Counted from the first letter of the stretch, positions 24,875 through 34,534 are shown. The stretch: DNA of 64,000 nucleotides from Flavobacteriaceae bacterium EG-1 (GCF_009649685.1 NZ_WJPK01000001.1:1678760-1742759); one strand, 5' to 3'. The notes: a model not told the origin generated them from the sequence alone. Numbers and translations are program-made.

Positions 24875-25600
24875 CTAAATTTGTTGCGTATAAAAGCTAT
24901 AATCTTTTAATACAGTGTCTAAATATTGAACATCATACAATTCTGAATTCGTAGCTAACACACTTTCAACTTTATCACGAAGTGCTTTCATGGTTTTATG
25001 GTCTGCGCTTTGTTTTGCTATTCTATATGTCTCTTTAATCAATCGTATATCTTTATCAGTTAACAAAGTAACATTAGAAAATGTGGGCTGATAAGCCTCT
25101 TCTACATCCTCTAATATAGTATGCGAAACCTTTGTCTTATTCTTCGTACTAATTACTACAGTACCAGCCGCGGCGTCACCTAAGCGTTGTCTTCTATCAG
25201 AGAATAAAATAGAAAGCAAACCAATACTTCCAACAAATATCCAAATATCTACTAAACGTAACATCCACCTTACCAAATAATTAGACCAATGTACAGGTGT
25301 ACCATCTAAACGTACGACACGCATTTTCATTAGCATCTTCCCAACAGTTCTACCATTAAACAAACTATGCATAATAAGACTGTAAAACATAGCGGGTAAG
25401 AGTATTAAACTCTGTAAGCCAAACTGGGTCCATGCGTCTTCAAACACATAACCTAATGCAGAACTAATATAATTTACTAAAATAAAATAGAGGTATAAGA
25501 TGAAGCCATCAATTAAAAAAGCAAGAATTCTTTCACCAATACTTACAATTGTATAATCTAAGTTAACATTTTGCGTTGTACTTATTTGAAGGTTAATCAT
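24875..25600 (-). CDS. RDD family membrane protein
   Basis: This 241-residue protein has an RDD domain at about residues 15-150 (GERILAFLIDGFILYLYF, FNGRTVGKMLMKMRVVRLDG, DRRQRLGDAAAGTVVI) with three to four membrane helices, then a soluble tail of about 90 residues. The family role is unsettled. It is divergent from the SpoIIM-MoxR operon with a 77-base gap. RDD genes recur beside this operon in Bacteroidota, so a joint function is likely. Confidence 0.9.
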   Translation of the reverse strand: MINLQISTTQNVNLDYTIVSIGERILAFLIDGFILYLYFILVNYISSALGYVFEDAWTQFGLQSLILLPAMFYSLIMHSLFNGRTVGKMLMKMRVVRLDGTPVHWSNYLVRWMLRLVDIWIFVGSIGLLSILFSDRRQRLGDAAAGTVVISTKNKTKVSHTILEDVEEAYQPTFSNVTLLTDKDIRLIKETYRIAKQSADHKTMKALRDKVESVLATNSELYDVQYLDTVLKDYSFYTQQI

Positions 25601-25677
25601 AGAACCGTTAATTTTAAATAACCCGTATAAATATTTTATATAAATTTAGTTTATACGCTAAATAACATACTTAAATA

Positions 25678-26649
25678 ATGCGTGAAGCTGCTTTCGTAAA
25701 GCAAAATAAGGAAAAATGGATGGCATTTGAAAAGGCCCTCACCCTTAACTCACAACTTAATCCGGATGAACTTGCCGATGGCTATATTCAACTGACAAAT
25801 GATCTCGCTTACGCACAAACCTATTACGCAGAAAGTAAAACTTTATTGTATTTAAACTCTTTAGCTTCACAAGCACATCAAAAAATTTATAAGAATAAAA
25901 AAGAAAGTAAAAACAGAATTGTTTCTTTCTGGAAAACTGAATTCCCATTATTCTTTAAACAATATCATCAAACTTTAGGAGTTACATTTTTAATTTTTGC
26001 CATTGCTACAGCTATTGGAAGTCTATCGGCATTAAAGGACGATACCTTCGTGCGCTTAATACTAGGCGATGCGTACGTAAATCAAACCTTAAATAATATT
26101 GCCGAAGGTAATCCGACTGCTATATATAAAAGTGGAAGCGAAATTGGAACTTTCTTAGGTATCACGATCAACAATATTAGAGTAGCCTTCTTGGCCTTTG
26201 CATTTGGTGTAATTACAAGTATTGGCACAATTTATATTCTATTTAGTAATGGGGTTATGCTTGGTGCATTTATAACATTCTTTTACACCAAAGGAGTATT
26301 TTTTGAAGCCAACAAACAAATTTGGCTTCACGGCACCATAGAAATATCTGTTATTATAATTGCCGGATGCGCAGGATTAATAATGGGCAACAGCATTCTT
26401 TTTCCTAAAACATTTTCGAGGCGTGTATCTTTTATGAAAGGTGCCAAAGACGGCTTAAAGGTAGTTGTGAGCACCATTCCTTTTTTCATAATCGCAGGTT
26501 TTATAGAAGGTTTTATTACACGCTATTCAAATATGCCCAATTGGTTAGCCTTTTTAATTATAGGTGTATCACTTGCGCTAATTGTATATTATTATATTAT
26601 TTACCCAATTCTATTGAACAAACAACATGCAAAACAATATCAAAAGTGA
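25678..26649 (+). CDS. SpoIIM/DUF95 family membrane protein
   Basis: This 323-residue protein has a soluble N-terminus of about 100 residues and five to six membrane helices. GITINNIRVAFLAFAFGVIT and HGTIEISVIIIAGCAGLIMG are typical of the stage II sporulation protein M/DUF95 family, which in non-sporulating Bacteroidota accompanies MoxR operons. It is the first gene of a run of six on the plus strand ending with DUF58. It overlaps the next gene by 23 bases, which points to translational coupling. Confidence 0.9.
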   Translation: MREAAFVKQNKEKWMAFEKALTLNSQLNPDELADGYIQLTNDLAYAQTYYAESKTLLYLNSLASQAHQKIYKNKKESKNRIVSFWKTEFPLFFKQYHQTLGVTFLIFAIATAIGSLSALKDDTFVRLILGDAYVNQTLNNIAEGNPTAIYKSGSEIGTFLGITINNIRVAFLAFAFGVITSIGTIYILFSNGVMLGAFITFFYTKGVFFEANKQIWLHGTIEISVIIIAGCAGLIMGNSILFPKTFSRRVSFMKGAKDGLKVVVSTIPFFIIAGFIEGFITRYSNMPNWLAFLIIGVSLALIVYYYIIYPILLNKQHAKQYQK

Positions 26650-27583
26650 GTATATAGAGCTAAAGGTCCGTAGAGATTTAGGTGCAATAATTTCCGATTA
26701 CTTTACCTTTCTAAAACAGAATTTAAAAAAATTTACGAACGTTTTTTTAAGTTATAATGGTTTGTTTCTAATAGGTTTATTAGTTGTAAGTTATTTTTTA
26801 GTTTCAGGCTTTATCGGCTTAATAACCTATAGCAACAACTATCAATATTTAGAGTCTGGTGAGCAAAATTTAGAAGAAACTTATATGACGTCATTTATCA
26901 TCGGTGGTGTGCTTTTCTTCTTTATTTTCATGGCAGTTGCAATTATGAATTATAGCCTTGCGGGTTCTTACATGTTAAAATATGAAGAAAACAAAGGCAA
27001 TTCTTTTGACAAAAAAGAAGTATGGGATTTCTTTAAACAACGCTTTGGAAAAATCTTTTTGTTCGCAATAATAATGGTAATGTTATTCGTAGTAATATAC
27101 ATTGTAGGTATCGTACTCATGTTTATTCCGTTATTAGGCATTCTCGCCTATTATGTTATTATGTTTGGCATGTTGGCATGGTTTGGAGTTTCATTTTTTT
27201 CGTTATTAAACGATGATAAAGATGTGATGGATTCCTTTCGTGAAGGTTGGCAACTAGTACGTAATAATTTCTGGAAATCGGTTGGGGTTAATTTTATTTT
27301 AGGATTATTAAATGGAATTTTATCAATGGTTGTAATGATAATACCCGGCGTAATTGTAGGTTTATACACCTTTCATGTAGTCTCAAATGAAGTTGATGTT
27401 TCTGAATCTATAGTTTCAACTATTGTTTATACCATTGGTTTTGCTTTTTATTTAATAGTCATGGTATACGGCCAATGCCTTTCTCAATTTGTAAACGGAT
27501 TTCTTTTTTATTCGTTACATGAAGAAACTTACAATACAAATACGAGATCAAAAATTGAACAAATAGGAAACTTAGGCGAGTGA
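26627..27583 (+). CDS. Polytopic membrane protein of the MoxR operon
   Basis: This 318-residue protein has about six transmembrane helices arranged in pairs (LFLIGLLVVSYFLVS, IFLFAIIMVMLFVVIYIVG, LLNGILSMVVMIIPGVIVGL) and a sequence FREGWQLVRNNFWKSVGVNF between helices, as in DUF4013/DUF975-like proteins. No catalytic motif is visible. It overlaps the SpoIIM gene by 23 bases and the next gene by 4, so it is clearly part of the operon. Function is unknown. Confidence 0.8.
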   Translation: MQNNIKSEYIELKVRRDLGAIISDYFTFLKQNLKKFTNVFLSYNGLFLIGLLVVSYFLVSGFIGLITYSNNYQYLESGEQNLEETYMTSFIIGGVLFFFIFMAVAIMNYSLAGSYMLKYEENKGNSFDKKEVWDFFKQRFGKIFLFAIIMVMLFVVIYIVGIVLMFIPLLGILAYYVIMFGMLAWFGVSFFSLLNDDKDVMDSFREGWQLVRNNFWKSVGVNFILGLLNGILSMVVMIIPGVIVGLYTFHVVSNEVDVSESIVSTIVYTIGFAFYLIVMVYGQCLSQFVNGFLFYSLHEETYNTNTRSKIEQIGNLGE

Positions 27584-28314
27584 TAAAATATAGTTTCATT
27601 ATTTTCTTTTTATTTTCTTTTTTCTGTGGATTTACACAACAAGAAAAGGATAGCGTTGCTATACCTATTGATGAGGACCAGACTTTAAACGCGCGAGATT
27701 TTAATGGTGAATTAAAGGATAAATACACCGGAGATGATTTTAATTACACCTCTCAAGAAGGTGAAGCTCAAAATCTTATCATGCGATTTCTAAAATGGTT
27801 CTTTAATTGGGTAGACGAATCTTTTGGAGTTAATATCCCCCCTTACACCTTAGAGATAATAGAATACCTCATTTATATATTAATGGGTGGACTAATTATT
27901 TATCTGTTTATACGCTTTTTTTCGGGCGAAAACTTTTCATCGCTTTTTACCAAAAAAGCCACCTCAATAATGGATGTAAATCTATCTGAAGAACATATAG
28001 AAAATGTTGATTTAGATGTACTTATAAAGTCTGCCATCGACAATAAAGATTATAGATTGGCGGTTCGCTATCAATATTTAATAATTCTAAAAGCACTATC
28101 AGAAAAAGGAATAATAGAATGGAATTATGAAAAAACAAATTCCGATTATCAAAATGAAATTGAGAAACATCAATCTAACAATGTATATCTTGGGTTTAAA
28201 GATGTTTCTTATTTATATGATTATATCTGGTATGGCGAACAAGAGATTGATATTGATAAATATTCGCTAGTAGAAAAACGCTTTACAACTCTAAAAAATA
28301 CCATTATCAAATAA
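27580..28314 (+). CDS. DUF4129 domain protein
   Basis: This 244-residue protein starts at a GTG overlapping the previous stop (GTGA). It has a signal peptide (FIIFFLFSFFCGFTQQ), a region to residue 85, one transmembrane helix near 93-110 (IEYLIYILMGGLIIYLFI) and a cytoplasmic DUF4129 domain (DYRLAVRYQYLIILKALSEKG and FKDVSYLYDYIWYGEQEI). DUF4129 proteins are frequent partners of MoxR and DUF58 proteins. The next gene follows without a gap. Confidence 0.88.
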   Translation: MIKYSFIIFFLFSFFCGFTQQEKDSVAIPIDEDQTLNARDFNGELKDKYTGDDFNYTSQEGEAQNLIMRFLKWFFNWVDESFGVNIPPYTLEIIEYLIYILMGGLIIYLFIRFFSGENFSSLFTKKATSIMDVNLSEEHIENVDLDVLIKSAIDNKDYRLAVRYQYLIILKALSEKGIIEWNYEKTNSDYQNEIEKHQSNNVYLGFKDVSYLYDYIWYGEQEIDIDKYSLVEKRFTTLKNTIIK

Positions 28315-29526
28315 ATGGCTAGAAGATCAAAAATAATACTTGGCTTATTTGCCGCCGTTCTTACCACAATAATAGTGGCTGAGATAGTGCGTCCAAAACC
28401 ATTAAACTGGAGGCCTTCGTATACTGCTAGCGACAAAATTCCGTTTGGTTGTTATGTTCTTTTTAATGAATTACCAACACTTTTTCCTAACACCAAGATC
28501 GAAAGTGTAAATGAAAGTTTATTTAAACTATTATCGAAAAGCGATACCACTCAAGCTTCAAACTATATTTTAATAAATAATCATATAAACCTAGATGAAC
28601 AAGAAAGCAATATCTTGTTAGATTATGTAGCGCGTGGTAACTCTGTGCTTATAGCTTCGAGTCAGTTTGGAATAACACTTTCAGACACCCTTAATTTAAA
28701 CACCTCTTACGTTTATACTATTAGTGAAGATTCAATTTACACTACATTAAGCAATAAAGCTTTTAAAACGAAAAAGTTCGCTTACAAAAAGGCCATGCGA
28801 AACCAACATTTTACTTCAATTGACACCTTAAATTCAACAATTCTTGGAAATATAATATATCCTGAAGGCGAAGAATTTTTAGATTCTGGAAAAGAAACCT
28901 ACACCAAACCTAATTTTATAAAAGTTGCATTTGGTAATGGAAACTTCTATTTAAATTCATCACCTGAGGCTTTTAGCAATTACTATATGTTGAATAATAA
29001 TCAACAATATGTAGCTCATGCATTGTCGTATTTAAGTAATAAACCCACTTTGTATTGGGACAATTATAAAAAATCTGGTCGTGTTTATATTGATTCGCCA
29101 ATGCGTTTTGTTTTAAATCAGGTCGCCTTAAAATGGGCATACTATTTAGCTATTGCAGCTCTACTTGTATTCGCAATTTTTAAAGCCAAACGAGAGCAAC
29201 GTATTATACCTGTTATTGAACCTTTAGAAAATTCGTCAATAGAATTTACAAAAACAGTAGGCTCTTTATATCATCAACATAGAGATTTTGGTGATCTTAT
29301 TTCAAAAAAACTTAAATATTTTCTAGAATACATACGCAGTAATTATCATATTAATACAAGTACAATCAATCAAAAAACCGCTGTTGATTTAGCTTCTAAA
29401 TCTGGCAAATCACTATTAGAAACCAAAGAGTTATTAGACTTTATAGTGCATTTAAAAGGTGAAAAAACGCATACCGAGAAAAATTTAATAGAATTAAATA
29501 AAAAAATATCATCCTTTAAAAAATAA
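28315..29526 (+). CDS. DUF4350 domain protein
   Basis: This 403-residue protein has an N-terminal membrane segment (KIILGLFAAVLTTIIVAEIV). A large extracytoplasmic DUF4350 region (PSYTASDKIPFGCYVLFNEL; LLDYVARGNSVLIASSQFG) resembles a class I glutamine-amidotransferase-like fold. A second helix lies near residues 277-293 (WAYYLAIAALLVFAIFK), followed by a cytoplasmic tail of about 110 residues. It starts directly after the DUF4129 stop. The role within the MoxR system is unknown. Confidence 0.87.
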   Translation: MARRSKIILGLFAAVLTTIIVAEIVRPKPLNWRPSYTASDKIPFGCYVLFNELPTLFPNTKIESVNESLFKLLSKSDTTQASNYILINNHINLDEQESNILLDYVARGNSVLIASSQFGITLSDTLNLNTSYVYTISEDSIYTTLSNKAFKTKKFAYKKAMRNQHFTSIDTLNSTILGNIIYPEGEEFLDSGKETYTKPNFIKVAFGNGNFYLNSSPEAFSNYYMLNNNQQYVAHALSYLSNKPTLYWDNYKKSGRVYIDSPMRFVLNQVALKWAYYLAIAALLVFAIFKAKREQRIIPVIEPLENSSIEFTKTVGSLYHQHRDFGDLISKKLKYFLEYIRSNYHINTSTINQKTAVDLASKSGKSLLETKELLDFIVHLKGEKTHTEKNLIELNKKISSFKK

Positions 29527-29528
29527 TT

Positions 29529-30578
29529 ATGCAAGAGCAACAAGAAGGACAAGAAGCCCATGCAGGGCATGAATCTCAAAATCAACATCAGACGAACGAA
29601 ACTGAGGCATTAGAATTTAATAATCGCATAGATCTATCTAAACTACGGCAAGCAGTAGATCAGGTAAAAACTGAATTGGGAAAAGTAATAATTGGGCAAA
29701 AAGAAATGATTGAATTATTAATCATATCTATTTTAGCCGATGGACATTCTTTAATTGAGGGTGTGCCAGGAGTTGCCAAAACGGTTACTGCAAAGTTACT
29801 CGCAAAAACTATGAATGTAGACTTTAGTCGCATTCAATTCACTCCCGATTTAATGCCAAGCGACATATTAGGAACATCAATTTTTAATGTTAAAAATTCG
29901 GAGTTTGAATTCAAAAAAGGGCCTATATTCTCAAATATTATTTTAATTGATGAGATTAATCGTGCACCAGCAAAAACACAAGCCGCACTTTTTGAAGCCA
30001 TGGCCGAGCGACAAATTACTATTGATGGAAAAGAATTTGAAATGCAGCCTCCTTTTTTGGTTTTCGCAACTCAAAACCCGGTTGAACAAGAAGGTACTTA
30101 TCGTTTACCCGAAGCTCAATTAGATCGTTTTCTATTTAAAATAAATGTAGGGTATCCGAGTTTAAAAGACGAAGTAAAGATATTAGAGAACAAACATCAG
30201 CAAAAAAGTAAGGATATTGAAAAACTCGTCTCATCTGTACTTTCGGCCTCACAAATAGCGGAATATCAAAATATTATAAAAGAGGTTATTATAGAAGATA
30301 ATTTAATACAATATATCGCAGAAATAGTTAACAACACCCGAACAAATGCAAATTTATATTTAGGTGCTTCTCCGCGTGCTTCAATTGCAATTATGGATGC
30401 ATCTAAAGCCTTGGCTGCAATAAGTGGACGTGATTTTGTTACTCCAGATGACATTAAACAAGTTGCTAGTCCTGTTATGAGACATCGTATTATTCTAACA
30501 CCTGAACGTGAAATGGAAGGTTTTACTGCTGAGAAAGTAGTACAGCAAATAATTGAAAGTATAGAGGTGCCTAGATAA
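29529..30578 (+). CDS. MoxR family AAA+ ATPase
   Basis: This 349-residue AAA+ ATPase has Walker A GVPGVAKTVTAKL near residue 80, Walker B IILIDEINRAPAKTQAALFE near 137, sensor 1 FATQNPVEQEGTYRLPEAQLD near 180 and a C-terminal lid (ASPRASIAIMDASKALAA). MoxR proteins act as chaperone-like remodelling ATPases for partner proteins, often via DUF58/VWA proteins such as the one encoded next. The His- and Glu-rich N-terminal 28 residues are unstructured. It sits in an operon with DUF4129, DUF4350 and DUF58. Confidence 0.95.
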   Translation: MQEQQEGQEAHAGHESQNQHQTNETEALEFNNRIDLSKLRQAVDQVKTELGKVIIGQKEMIELLIISILADGHSLIEGVPGVAKTVTAKLLAKTMNVDFSRIQFTPDLMPSDILGTSIFNVKNSEFEFKKGPIFSNIILIDEINRAPAKTQAALFEAMAERQITIDGKEFEMQPPFLVFATQNPVEQEGTYRLPEAQLDRFLFKINVGYPSLKDEVKILENKHQQKSKDIEKLVSSVLSASQIAEYQNIIKEVIIEDNLIQYIAEIVNNTRTNANLYLGASPRASIAIMDASKALAAISGRDFVTPDDIKQVASPVMRHRIILTPEREMEGFTAEKVVQQIIESIEVPR

Positions 30579-30622
30579 TTAATAGTCATAAAAAAGCACT
30601 TAAATGGTAATCTGGTAAAATA

Positions 30623-31957
30623 ATGAAAAGACTCTTTAAGAATATATACATCGAAAAACGATTCTTTGTCGTAATTACGGCATTGGTAATCGGCTTCTTA
30701 CTTTCGTATATATTTGAAGATTTACTAGGGGTTTTCAAAATTCTATTTTATTTATTTATTATAGCGCTAATTGTTGACACCATATTGCTTTTCGGTTCAA
30801 AAGGAACTATTTCTGGAAATCGAATAGTCCCAGACAAACTGTCAAATGGAGACTTAAATCCTATTAAAATTGGTTTAACAAACTCTTATTTATTTCAAGT
30901 TAAGGTGAAGTTAATTGATGAGCTTCCATTTCAATTTCAAAAACGTGATTTTGGATTAACAACCATCTTAAATAGTGCAGAAAATAAGACTTTCAACTAT
31001 GAACTTCGTCCTACTGCAAGAGGTGTGTATTCCTTTGGCAGTCTAAATGTTTATGTAAGTTCTCCGTTAAGATTAATGGCCCGACGATTCAATTTTAATG
31101 AAAATCAAGAAGTTCCTGTTTATCCATCATTTTTGCAATTAAGAAAGTATGATTTATTGGCTTTTTCCAATCGTTTATTTGAATATGGGCTAAAGAAAAT
31201 TAGGCGAATTGGTCATACTATGGAGTTTGAACAAATTAAAGAATATGTAACAGGAGATGATATTAGAAATATTAATTGGAAGGCAACCGCCAAAAAAAAT
31301 CAATTAATGGTGAATCAATTTCAAGATGAAAAATCGCAACCTGTATATTCTGTAATAGATAAAGGTCGGATTATGAAAATGCCTTTTGAAGGTCTTAGTT
31401 TATTAGACTATGCTATTAATGCTACATTGGTAATTTCAAATATTGCTTTAAAAAAACAAGACAAAGCCGGTATGTTTTCTTTTAGTAAAACCATTGAAAA
31501 CAGAGTTGTAGCTGAAAGAAGGAGCTCACAAATGAATTTAATTTTAGAAACGCTGTATAATTTTAATACCGATTTTGTAGAAAGCGATTTTAGCCGATTG
31601 TACATTGATGTAAAGCGCAATTTAAATCAACGAAGCTTACTCCTATTATATACAAATTTTGAGACATTAGATGCATTACATAGGCAACTCCCCTATTTAC
31701 AAGCCATTTCAAAACATCATTTGTTAGTAGTTATATTTTTTGAAAATACTGAACTTACCGAATTCATCAAGAAAAATGCAGAAACAACACATCAAATATT
31801 TGAACAGACAATTGCCGAAAAATTTGTTTACGAGAAAAAATTAATAGTAAATGAATTACGCAAATATGGTATACAAACCATTCTTACGAAACCGGAAAAT
31901 CTTACCGTAAACACCATTAACAAATACTTGGAAATAAAAGCCAGAGGTATTCTTTAA
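30623..31957 (+). CDS. DUF58 domain protein
   Basis: This 444-residue protein has two N-terminal membrane helices (residues 14-30 and 37-55), a beta-rich extracytoplasmic part and the DUF58 signature EYVTGDDIRNINWKATA near residue 210. The C-terminal third has a VWA-like fold without an intact MIDAS motif that I can see. It follows moxR by 44 bases and ends the operon. DUF58 proteins are presumed targets or adaptors of MoxR ATPases. Confidence 0.93.
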   Translation: MKRLFKNIYIEKRFFVVITALVIGFLLSYIFEDLLGVFKILFYLFIIALIVDTILLFGSKGTISGNRIVPDKLSNGDLNPIKIGLTNSYLFQVKVKLIDELPFQFQKRDFGLTTILNSAENKTFNYELRPTARGVYSFGSLNVYVSSPLRLMARRFNFNENQEVPVYPSFLQLRKYDLLAFSNRLFEYGLKKIRRIGHTMEFEQIKEYVTGDDIRNINWKATAKKNQLMVNQFQDEKSQPVYSVIDKGRIMKMPFEGLSLLDYAINATLVISNIALKKQDKAGMFSFSKTIENRVVAERRSSQMNLILETLYNFNTDFVESDFSRLYIDVKRNLNQRSLLLLYTNFETLDALHRQLPYLQAISKHHLLVVIFFENTELTEFIKKNAETTHQIFEQTIAEKFVYEKKLIVNELRKYGIQTILTKPENLTVNTINKYLEIKARGIL

Positions 31958-32105
31958 TTTAAGGCTAAATAATTCTCATAATCCGTAAACACATTGCTTA
32001 GAGCACTTTAAACTATCACAATTACATTGTAAAATAAAAATGTAGGAATTTTCTTAATCATTTTAAAGACTTATTATACTTTTAATAATTAAACATCGTT
32101 ACTAA

Positions 32106-32120
32106 ACTAGTTCCCCTCCA
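32106..32120 (+). promoter_or_regulatory. ACTAGTTCCCCTCCA motif
   Basis: This C-rich 15-mer stands out in an AT-rich leader 31 bases before the kinase start. ACTAGTTCTCCTCAA (13 of 15 identical) occurs at 37354-37368 before the TPR gene. It could be a protein-binding site. Confidence 0.3.
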
Positions 32121-32151
32121 TAATTTAATAATTAATTTTATTTAGTTCTGA

Positions 32152-33858
32152 ATGGGCTTAAAACCTTCGTTAATTCAAAAGTCAATTTTAAATGGAATTA
32201 GCGTACTAATTATAGTACTTGGCTTTTCGGTTCTAATAGGTTGGTATACAAAATCTATAACATTAATACAAGTAGTGCCCATATTTGCACCCATGCAATA
32301 CAATACCGCTCTATGCTTTTTATTGTGTGGTATATCGCTATTACTAATCGTATTAGGACAAAAGAAAATAGCCAGTTTCTCATTAGCAACAGTTGGTTTA
32401 ATTGGAGCTTTAACAGTGCTAGAATATGTAACAAGTAGTAATTATGGTATTGACGAAATGTTTATGAAACATTATATATCCGTAGCGACTACACATAATG
32501 GCAGAATGGCACCAAGTACTGCACTTTGTTTTATACTCTCATCGTTAGCAATGTTTTTCACTTTTGATAAAAATATTAGAAAAAAACAAGTTAGCTGTAT
32601 TTTAGGTGCGCTAATATTTGGATTAGGACTTATTGCAATTATCGGTTATTTAATTGGTGAAGAAGTTATATATGGCGGTGGTAAATTAACCCAAATGGCG
32701 ATACATACAGCAAGTGGGTTTATGTTTCTTGGTGGCGGTATTACAGTTTTAAATTTTGTTCAAGAAAATAAAATTTTAAATAAAAAGGAGCTTTTAAAGA
32801 ATACAGGATATTTTGGTTATGGGTGTTCGTTTGCGTTGGTAATTTTCTTTACTGATTTAAGCATACCTATTGAAGTGGCCATAGGCATTCCTTACGTCTT
32901 ACTTGTTCTTTTTGGATGGTTCATAAATAAAGAAGGAATCATAACCATTTTAGCTACCTGCTCAACAGTTTTAATTATTGCAGGATACCTATATTCATTT
33001 ACGGAAATAAAATCTTCTGTGACAATTATTATTACGAATAGAATATTCGCAATTATGGCTGTATGGTTAGTGGCAGGTATGTTAAAACTTATTAAAAGAA
33101 AAGAAAAAATCATTACAGAAAAAAATGAAACCATTCTTAACAACGCAAATAAAAAACTAGATGAAAAAGTAGCGGAGTTAAAAATAAAAAATAAAGAGCT
33201 TGCCCAAATTACATATATAGTATCTCACGATTTACAAGAACCTTTAAATACAATAACAAGTTTTACACAACTCTTAAGAAACGAGTTTAATAACAAACTC
33301 AATGCGGAAGCAACAATGTATTTAAACTTTGTATCGGAGGCATCTGCTCGTATGCGAAATTTAATAAATGATGTCTTAGACCACTCTAGAATTGGTGCGA
33401 AAAAAGAAGTATCCAATATTGATTTAAATGGTGTTTTGGATGATTTACAAAAAGATTTGTATGCTACTATTAATAAAACACAAGCTGCTATAAATATTGA
33501 GCCATTACCAAAAATTAAGGGCTATGCCATGGATATAAGATTATTATTTCAAAATTTAATTACCAACGCAATTAAGTTTAAAAAACCTGAAGTTAAACCT
33601 GAAATAACAATATCGGCCGAAGAAAAGTTTGACCATTTTCAATTCACTATAAAAGATAATGGAATTGGCATTGCTGAAGAACACCAAAAGAAGATATTTT
33701 CAATATTTCAACGCCTACATTCCAACAAGGAATATGAAGGTACAGGTATAGGCCTTGCGCATTGTAAAAAAATAGTAGAATTACATCAAGGTACTATTAG
33801 TGTTTTTTCTAAACCAAACCAAGGCAGTAACTTTGTTTTCACAATCAAAAAAAATTAG
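32152..33858 (+). CDS. Membrane sensor histidine kinase
   Basis: This 568-residue protein has a multi-helix membrane sensor (about 1-305), a coiled coil (310-355) and a kinase core. The H-box is IVSHDLQEPLNTITSFTQLL, with phospho-acceptor His near residue 360. The N-box is NLITNAIKF, G1 DNGIGIAEEHQKKIF and G2 GTGIGLAHCKKIVEL. The DHp type resembles phytochrome-like and PAS-linked kinases. The sensor contains repeated motifs MQYNTALCFLL, MAPSTALCFIL and MAIHTASGFMF, suggesting internal duplication. A single-domain response regulator begins 2 bases later. Confidence 0.93.
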   Translation: MGLKPSLIQKSILNGISVLIIVLGFSVLIGWYTKSITLIQVVPIFAPMQYNTALCFLLCGISLLLIVLGQKKIASFSLATVGLIGALTVLEYVTSSNYGIDEMFMKHYISVATTHNGRMAPSTALCFILSSLAMFFTFDKNIRKKQVSCILGALIFGLGLIAIIGYLIGEEVIYGGGKLTQMAIHTASGFMFLGGGITVLNFVQENKILNKKELLKNTGYFGYGCSFALVIFFTDLSIPIEVAIGIPYVLLVLFGWFINKEGIITILATCSTVLIIAGYLYSFTEIKSSVTIIITNRIFAIMAVWLVAGMLKLIKRKEKIITEKNETILNNANKKLDEKVAELKIKNKELAQITYIVSHDLQEPLNTITSFTQLLRNEFNNKLNAEATMYLNFVSEASARMRNLINDVLDHSRIGAKKEVSNIDLNGVLDDLQKDLYATINKTQAAINIEPLPKIKGYAMDIRLLFQNLITNAIKFKKPEVKPEITISAEEKFDHFQFTIKDNGIGIAEEHQKKIFSIFQRLHSNKEYEGTGIGLAHCKKIVELHQGTISVFSKPNQGSNFVFTIKKN

Positions 33859-33859
33859 C

Positions 33860-34270
33860 ATGAATCCATTTTTAAAAACAGTATTATTAATAGACGATGA
33901 CGAGGCTACCAACTTTATACATAGGATGGTAATTAAGAATATGAATTGCACCGAAAATATCATAATTAAAGAAAATGGTATTGAGGCTCTTACATATTTA
34001 ACAACTGCCGTAGATGGGAAATACCCACAACCCGATCTAATTTTTTTAGACATAAACATGCCAGCTATGGATGGTTGGGAATTTCTTGAAGAATATAAAA
34101 ATTTAGATGAAAACCAACTTGCCAAAACAGTTATTGTAATGCTAACGACTTCATTAAATCCTGATGATAGAAATAGGGCAAATGAAATAAATGGTATTTC
34201 TGGGTTTATGTCAAAGCCATTAACGGAAGAATTACTTGAAGAACTTTTAAAAAAGCATTTTATAGCCTAA
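33860..34270 (+). CDS. Single-domain response regulator
   Basis: This 136-residue CheY-like receiver has the acidic pocket LLIDDDEATN near residue 11, phospho-acceptor Asp in LIFLDINMPAMDGWEFL near 57, Thr in VIVMLTTSLN near 89 and Lys in GFMSKPLTE near 113. There is no output domain, so it relays phosphate or acts by protein contact, as in Rcp1-type partners of phytochrome-like kinases. The ATG at 33860 starts 2 bases after the kinase stop. An upstream in-frame codon would add an unrelated extension overlapping the kinase. Confidence 0.94.
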   Translation: MNPFLKTVLLIDDDEATNFIHRMVIKNMNCTENIIIKENGIEALTYLTTAVDGKYPQPDLIFLDINMPAMDGWEFLEEYKNLDENQLAKTVIVMLTTSLNPDDRNRANEINGISGFMSKPLTEELLEELLKKHFIA

Positions 34271-34288
34271 GTTGTTTTCAACAACTTA
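34268..34288 (+). terminator. Hairpin at end of response regulator
   Basis: TAAGTTGTT and AACAACTTA form a 9-bp stem with a 3-base loop, beginning at the stop codon. A second, stronger terminator lies 34 bases on. Confidence 0.45.
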
Positions 34289-34321
34289 TAGGGTTTTATT
34301 TCAAGTATATTATTAAAACAG

Positions 34322-34372
34322 AAAGTTTCATATTCCAAATTAATGATTGGAATATAAAACTTTTCTTTTTTT
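34322..34372 (+). terminator. Strong terminator after kinase operon
   Basis: Arms at 34322-34338 (AAAGTTTCATATTCCAA) and 34347-34363 (TTGGAATATAAAACTTT) pair at 16 of 17 positions and are followed by a T-rich run. Confidence 0.8.
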
Positions 34373-34534
34373 AGTACTTTAATAAAAATTGTTTAAAGAA
34401 GTTTGGAAAATTGATTCTTTAAATTATTTAAACTTCACTGATGTTCAATAACTCTTTTCATTTATTAATTATTAAATTGAAAAATTAAATCTTTGTGCAT
34501 TTTTAAAACTAAACTTGCAATTAATTTATCCATA

